Below are positions 7,653 to 9,969 of a stretch of 9,969 nucleotides of DNA, one piece after another. Under the pieces are notes generated by a model, which was not told the origin of the DNA, did no database searches, and saw nothing but the letters and a program-made list of their open reading frames with translations. Origin of the DNA: Eubacterium sp. (GTDB lineage: Bacteria > Bacillota > Clostridia > Lachnospirales > Lachnospiraceae). A program made the translations under genes and the position numbers. Numbering within the stretch: position 1 is the first letter of the stretch; each line of letters starts with the position of its first letter. The stretch is from contig JABUSX010000304.1 of assembly GCA_021442545.1 (NCBI GenBank), forward strand, positions 1-9,969, read 5' to 3'.

Positions 7653-8816
7653 ATGTTTCGTTATCATACTTTGAATAATATTTCCCCCAAGGGAATTGAA
7701 AAATTTTCCGATAATTATCAGCCCACAGACAATGTGGCGGAAGCGGATGCCATTCTCGTGCGCAGTGCCAAAATGCAGGACATGGATTTTTCGGATAATC
7801 TTCTTGCCATTGCCAGAGCCGGTGCCGGCGTAAACAACATTCCCGTTGATGAATGTGCGGAAAAGGGCATTGTAGTATTCAATACCCCGGGACAGAATGC
7901 GAACGGCGTGAAAGAACTCGTGATCGCAGGTATGCTGCTTGCTTCCCGTGATATCGTCGGCGGTATCGAATGGGTAAAACAGGACAGTGATGATCCGGAG
8001 ATCGGCAAAAAGGCCGAAAAAGAGAAAAAGCAGTTTGCCGGCTGTGAGATCAGCGGCAAAAAGCTCGGCATCATCGGGCTTGGTGCCATCGGACAGATGG
8101 TTGCAAATGCAGCGGCTCACCTGGGAATGGACGTTTATGGCTACGATCCCTTTATTTCTGTCGATGCTGCCTGGAATCTTTCCCGGACCATCCACCACAG
8201 CCGTTACATCGACGAGATCTTCAAAGTCTGCGATTATATCACGATCCATGTGCCGGCAAACGGTGAAACAAAAGGCATGATCGGCCGCGAACAGATCGAC
8301 ATGATGAAAGAGGGCGTTGTGCTGCTGAACTTTGCACGGGATATTCTGGTGGATGAACCGGCTCTCGTAGAAGCACTCGAAGCGGGCAAGGTAAAGAAAT
8401 ATGTAACAGACTTTGCCAATCCGACGATCGCCGGTGCGCCGAATACACTGGTAACGCCTCACCTTGGGGCTTCCACGGAAGAAGCGGAAGATAACTGTGC
8501 TGTCGCAGCCGTTCGTGCCGTGCGCGACTTCCTTGAAAACGGAAATATCCGCCACTCCGTCAACTATCCGAAGATCGATATGGGTGTCTGCACGGATGCC
8601 GGAAGAATTACGATCTGCCACAAGAACAAAGTTGACATGATCCGGAAATTCACATCGATCCTGACGGCAAGCGGCGCAAATGTAGCCAACATGATCAATA
8701 AGAGCAAGGGTGAATATGCCTATACGGTCTTCGATCTGGAAACACCTGTTACGGAGAAGATCCGCAAAGAGATCGAGGAGGTCGACGGTGTGTTCCGTGT
8801 AAGGATCATTGTTTAA
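7653..8816 (+). CDS. serA: D-3-phosphoglycerate dehydrogenase (short form with C-terminal ACT domain)
   Basis: SerA oxidises 3-phosphoglycerate to 3-phosphohydroxypyruvate with NAD+, committing carbon to serine. The 387 residues comprise a substrate domain (about 1-95 and 280-305), a Rossmann domain with GLGAIGQ (142-148) and a C-terminal ACT domain (about 315-387). Arg229 in LLNFARDILVDEPAL and His270 in TPHLGAST are the expected catalytic residues. The usual Glu-Pro between them is missing: the segment reads TDFANPTIAGAP (252-263) and is shortened. The ACT domain keeps His323, Asn325 and Asn343, which align with the serine-binding His344, Asn346 and Asn364 of E. coli SerA, so serine feedback is plausible. 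AAGGAG (7637-7642) is ten bases upstream. The protein lacks the second regulatory domain of long SerA forms. It is paired tightly with serC. Confidence 0.95.
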   Translation: MFRYHTLNNISPKGIEKFSDNYQPTDNVAEADAILVRSAKMQDMDFSDNLLAIARAGAGVNNIPVDECAEKGIVVFNTPGQNANGVKELVIAGMLLASRDIVGGIEWVKQDSDDPEIGKKAEKEKKQFAGCEISGKKLGIIGLGAIGQMVANAAAHLGMDVYGYDPFISVDAAWNLSRTIHHSRYIDEIFKVCDYITIHVPANGETKGMIGREQIDMMKEGVVLLNFARDILVDEPALVEALEAGKVKKYVTDFANPTIAGAPNTLVTPHLGASTEEAEDNCAVAAVRAVRDFLENGNIRHSVNYPKIDMGVCTDAGRITICHKNKVDMIRKFTSILTASGANVANMINKSKGEYAYTVFDLETPVTEKIRKEIEEVDGVFRVRIIV

Positions 8817-8877
8817 TCGAGCTGATTTCGGAGCATAAAAAGCTCGTACCGACAGAAACTGAAGTCAGGGAAAACCA

Positions 8878-9969
8878 TTGACAAAGAAGTCGAATTACAC
8901 AAGACCATATTGCATTTTCTGGGCGATCTACTGGACCGCCCTTCTTGTGTTTACATTGTGTTTTACCGGGCTTCTGCTCGGAAAAGCAGATGAAGGCCGG
9001 GGACTCCGGGCGGATGGTTTTGTCCTGCTTCTTTTCCTGATCGGAGGTTCGATCCTTTTCTGCACTTTTTTCCTGCGTCCGAGAAAGCAGTATGATGAAA
9101 ACGGAAAACAGAAGCTGTTTCCGATGCGCCCGTGGCATCTGTTTCTTTTTCTGGGAAATTCGCTGTATTGCTTCTGGATTATCGAGTATGCCAACAATCC
9201 GGATATGACAAAGATCAAACCGTTCTACGTTCTGATCAATGTCGGGATCATTTTTGTTTTTCATCTGCTTCTGCTCGGAATATTAAATTCCGTGGGCCGC
9301 GCCATGATCGTAGGGCTTTTCAGCTGGTCCGCCTTTGCTTTTATATTCTGGATCGTCTATCAGTTCAGAGGGGAGCCTTTTCAGCTTATAGACATTTCGA
9401 ATGTCGCGACGGCTCTTACGGTGACGGGGAACTATCAATTTAACATACCCCGTGTTCTTGTAGTCGACATCATCATATTTGCCTGTCTTTTCGGCATCTA
9501 CCTGCATTTTCCGAGGTGGGTTCTTGTCCGGAAAAGCATTGTCCGAAAGATCTTTCTGCGTGTCGCAGTCGTGGCTGTGGTGATCGGCGGCTATTTCTTC
9601 TTTTTCGGAGTACGCTGGAATTCCTGGATCGGAGTCATGACGGATCTGTTTGCTCCGATCAAGACCTATAAGGAATACGGGACGACACTGGGCTTCTTCT
9701 GCGTCGGACGATATATGCATCTGGAACCGCCCGAGGAATATTCGGTTGAAAAAACAGAGGAGATCGCGGAAAGATCGGCAGCGGAAACGGCGGATGAAAT
9801 TTTCAATGTGAGTGACGTTAAACCGACGAATATTATTGCCATTATGAATGAATCCTGGACGGATTACAGCTATACGGGAGATCTGCAGACGGATGTGGAT
9901 CCGATGCCGTATTATCATTCCATGAAGGAAGATACGATCAAGGGTTATTCTCTGGTGGAGATTACGGGA
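8878..9969 (+). CDS. LTA-synthase-like sulfatase-family membrane protein, 3' end beyond the window (partial)
   Basis: This frame opens after a stop at 8860-8862 and continues through the right edge; 364 residues are visible. The only plausible start is TTG 8878, with AGGGAA (8867-8872) five bases upstream. The next in-frame ATG (9124) would discard two membrane helices. About seven hydrophobic segments are seen, near residues 12-35, 47-66, 87-103, 116-136, 142-161, 192-213 and 226-244. YQFRGEPFQLIDISNV (161-176) resembles the conserved extracellular loop of LTA-synthase relatives. After a hydrophilic linker comes NIIAIMNESWTDY (318-330), the start of the alkaline-phosphatase-superfamily domain, in which Glu325 is the expected first metal ligand. 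Such enzymes transfer glycerol-phosphate or similar groups to surface polymers outside the membrane. The nucleophilic Thr and remaining metal ligands lie beyond the window, so substrate is unknown. It is 61 bases from serA without a clear terminator, so co-transcription is possible. Confidence 0.8.
   Translation, partial: MTKKSNYTRPYCIFWAIYWTALLVFTLCFTGLLLGKADEGRGLRADGFVLLLFLIGGSILFCTFFLRPRKQYDENGKQKLFPMRPWHLFLFLGNSLYCFWIIEYANNPDMTKIKPFYVLINVGIIFVFHLLLLGILNSVGRAMIVGLFSWSAFAFIFWIVYQFRGEPFQLIDISNVATALTVTGNYQFNIPRVLVVDIIIFACLFGIYLHFPRWVLVRKSIVRKIFLRVAVVAVVIGGYFFFFGVRWNSWIGVMTDLFAPIKTYKEYGTTLGFFCVGRYMHLEPPEEYSVEKTEEIAERSAAETADEIFNVSDVKPTNIIAIMNESWTDYSYTGDLQTDVDPMPYYHSMKEDTIKGYSLVEITG

Noticed and set aside
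7620..8621. A long minus-strand open frame opposite serA
   Set aside because: Shadow of the well-supported serA gene, with no recognisable protein motifs.
8818..8846. Terminator after serA (CGAGCT paired with AGCTCG)
   Set aside because: The stem is six pairs with a 17-base loop and no T-run follows, so it does not look like an intrinsic terminator.
9283..9918. Minus-strand open frame near the right edge, and a plus-strand frame at 9132-9443
   Set aside because: Both overlap the TTG-started membrane transferase gene, whose transmembrane pattern and NIIAIMNES motif make it the real coding frame.
1..9969. CRISPR array, insertion sequence, prophage, toxin-antitoxin or defence genes
   Set aside because: No spaced repeats, transposase or integrase motifs, terminal inverted repeats or defence-family proteins were seen. 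Apart from the short unidentified tail at 2-118, all coding space is housekeeping or envelope genes.

Overview
This window is a stretch of ordinary housekeeping chromosome with every supported gene on the + strand. It suggests an anaerobic, Gram-positive member of the Bacillota, most likely a Clostridia/Lachnospiraceae-like gut bacterium. That placement is an inference. It rests on strong AGGAGG-type ribosome binding sites, the tgt-yajC pairing, a short (387-residue) SerA, an IlvD whose cysteine pattern fits the oxygen-sensitive [4Fe-4S] class, and an LTA-synthase-like membrane protein. Base composition looks roughly balanced by eye and even across the window, and I see no sign of horizontal transfer.

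Layout. Positions 1-118 probably hold the basic C-terminal tail of an unidentified upstream gene. Then come tgt (126-1280, queuosine tRNA modification) and yajC (1397-1840, Sec translocon accessory). A good extended -10 promoter overlaps the tgt stop codon, so yajC may have its own transcript. A hairpin plus short T-run at 1844-1869 looks like the terminator closing this block. yajC is not followed by secD/secF here.

The core of the window (1975-8816) is a run of five biosynthetic genes: leuB, ilvD, ilvB, serC and serA. The first three belong to branched-chain amino acid synthesis (3-isopropylmalate dehydrogenase, dihydroxyacid dehydratase, acetolactate synthase large subunit). The last two are the first two steps of serine synthesis from 3-phosphoglycerate. 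ilvB and serC overlap by an ATGA and serC and serA are one base apart, so this part at least should be translated from one mRNA. The set is incomplete for both pathways: no ilvN, ilvC, ilvE, leuA, leuC, leuD or serB lies in the window.

After serA, 61 bases on, a gene with a TTG start (8878) runs off the right edge. It encodes a polytopic membrane protein of the LTA-synthase/phosphoglycerol-transferase (alkaline-phosphatase superfamily) type, of which only the membrane part and the beginning of the catalytic domain are visible.

I found no mobile element, CRISPR array, tRNA/rRNA gene, toxin-antitoxin pair or defence system, and I do not think the window contains an undescribed system. The points most worth a second look are the joining of branched-chain and serine genes, the altered catalytic loop of SerA beside an intact serine-sensing site, the ilvB gene without ilvN, and two short intergenic regions that may fold.
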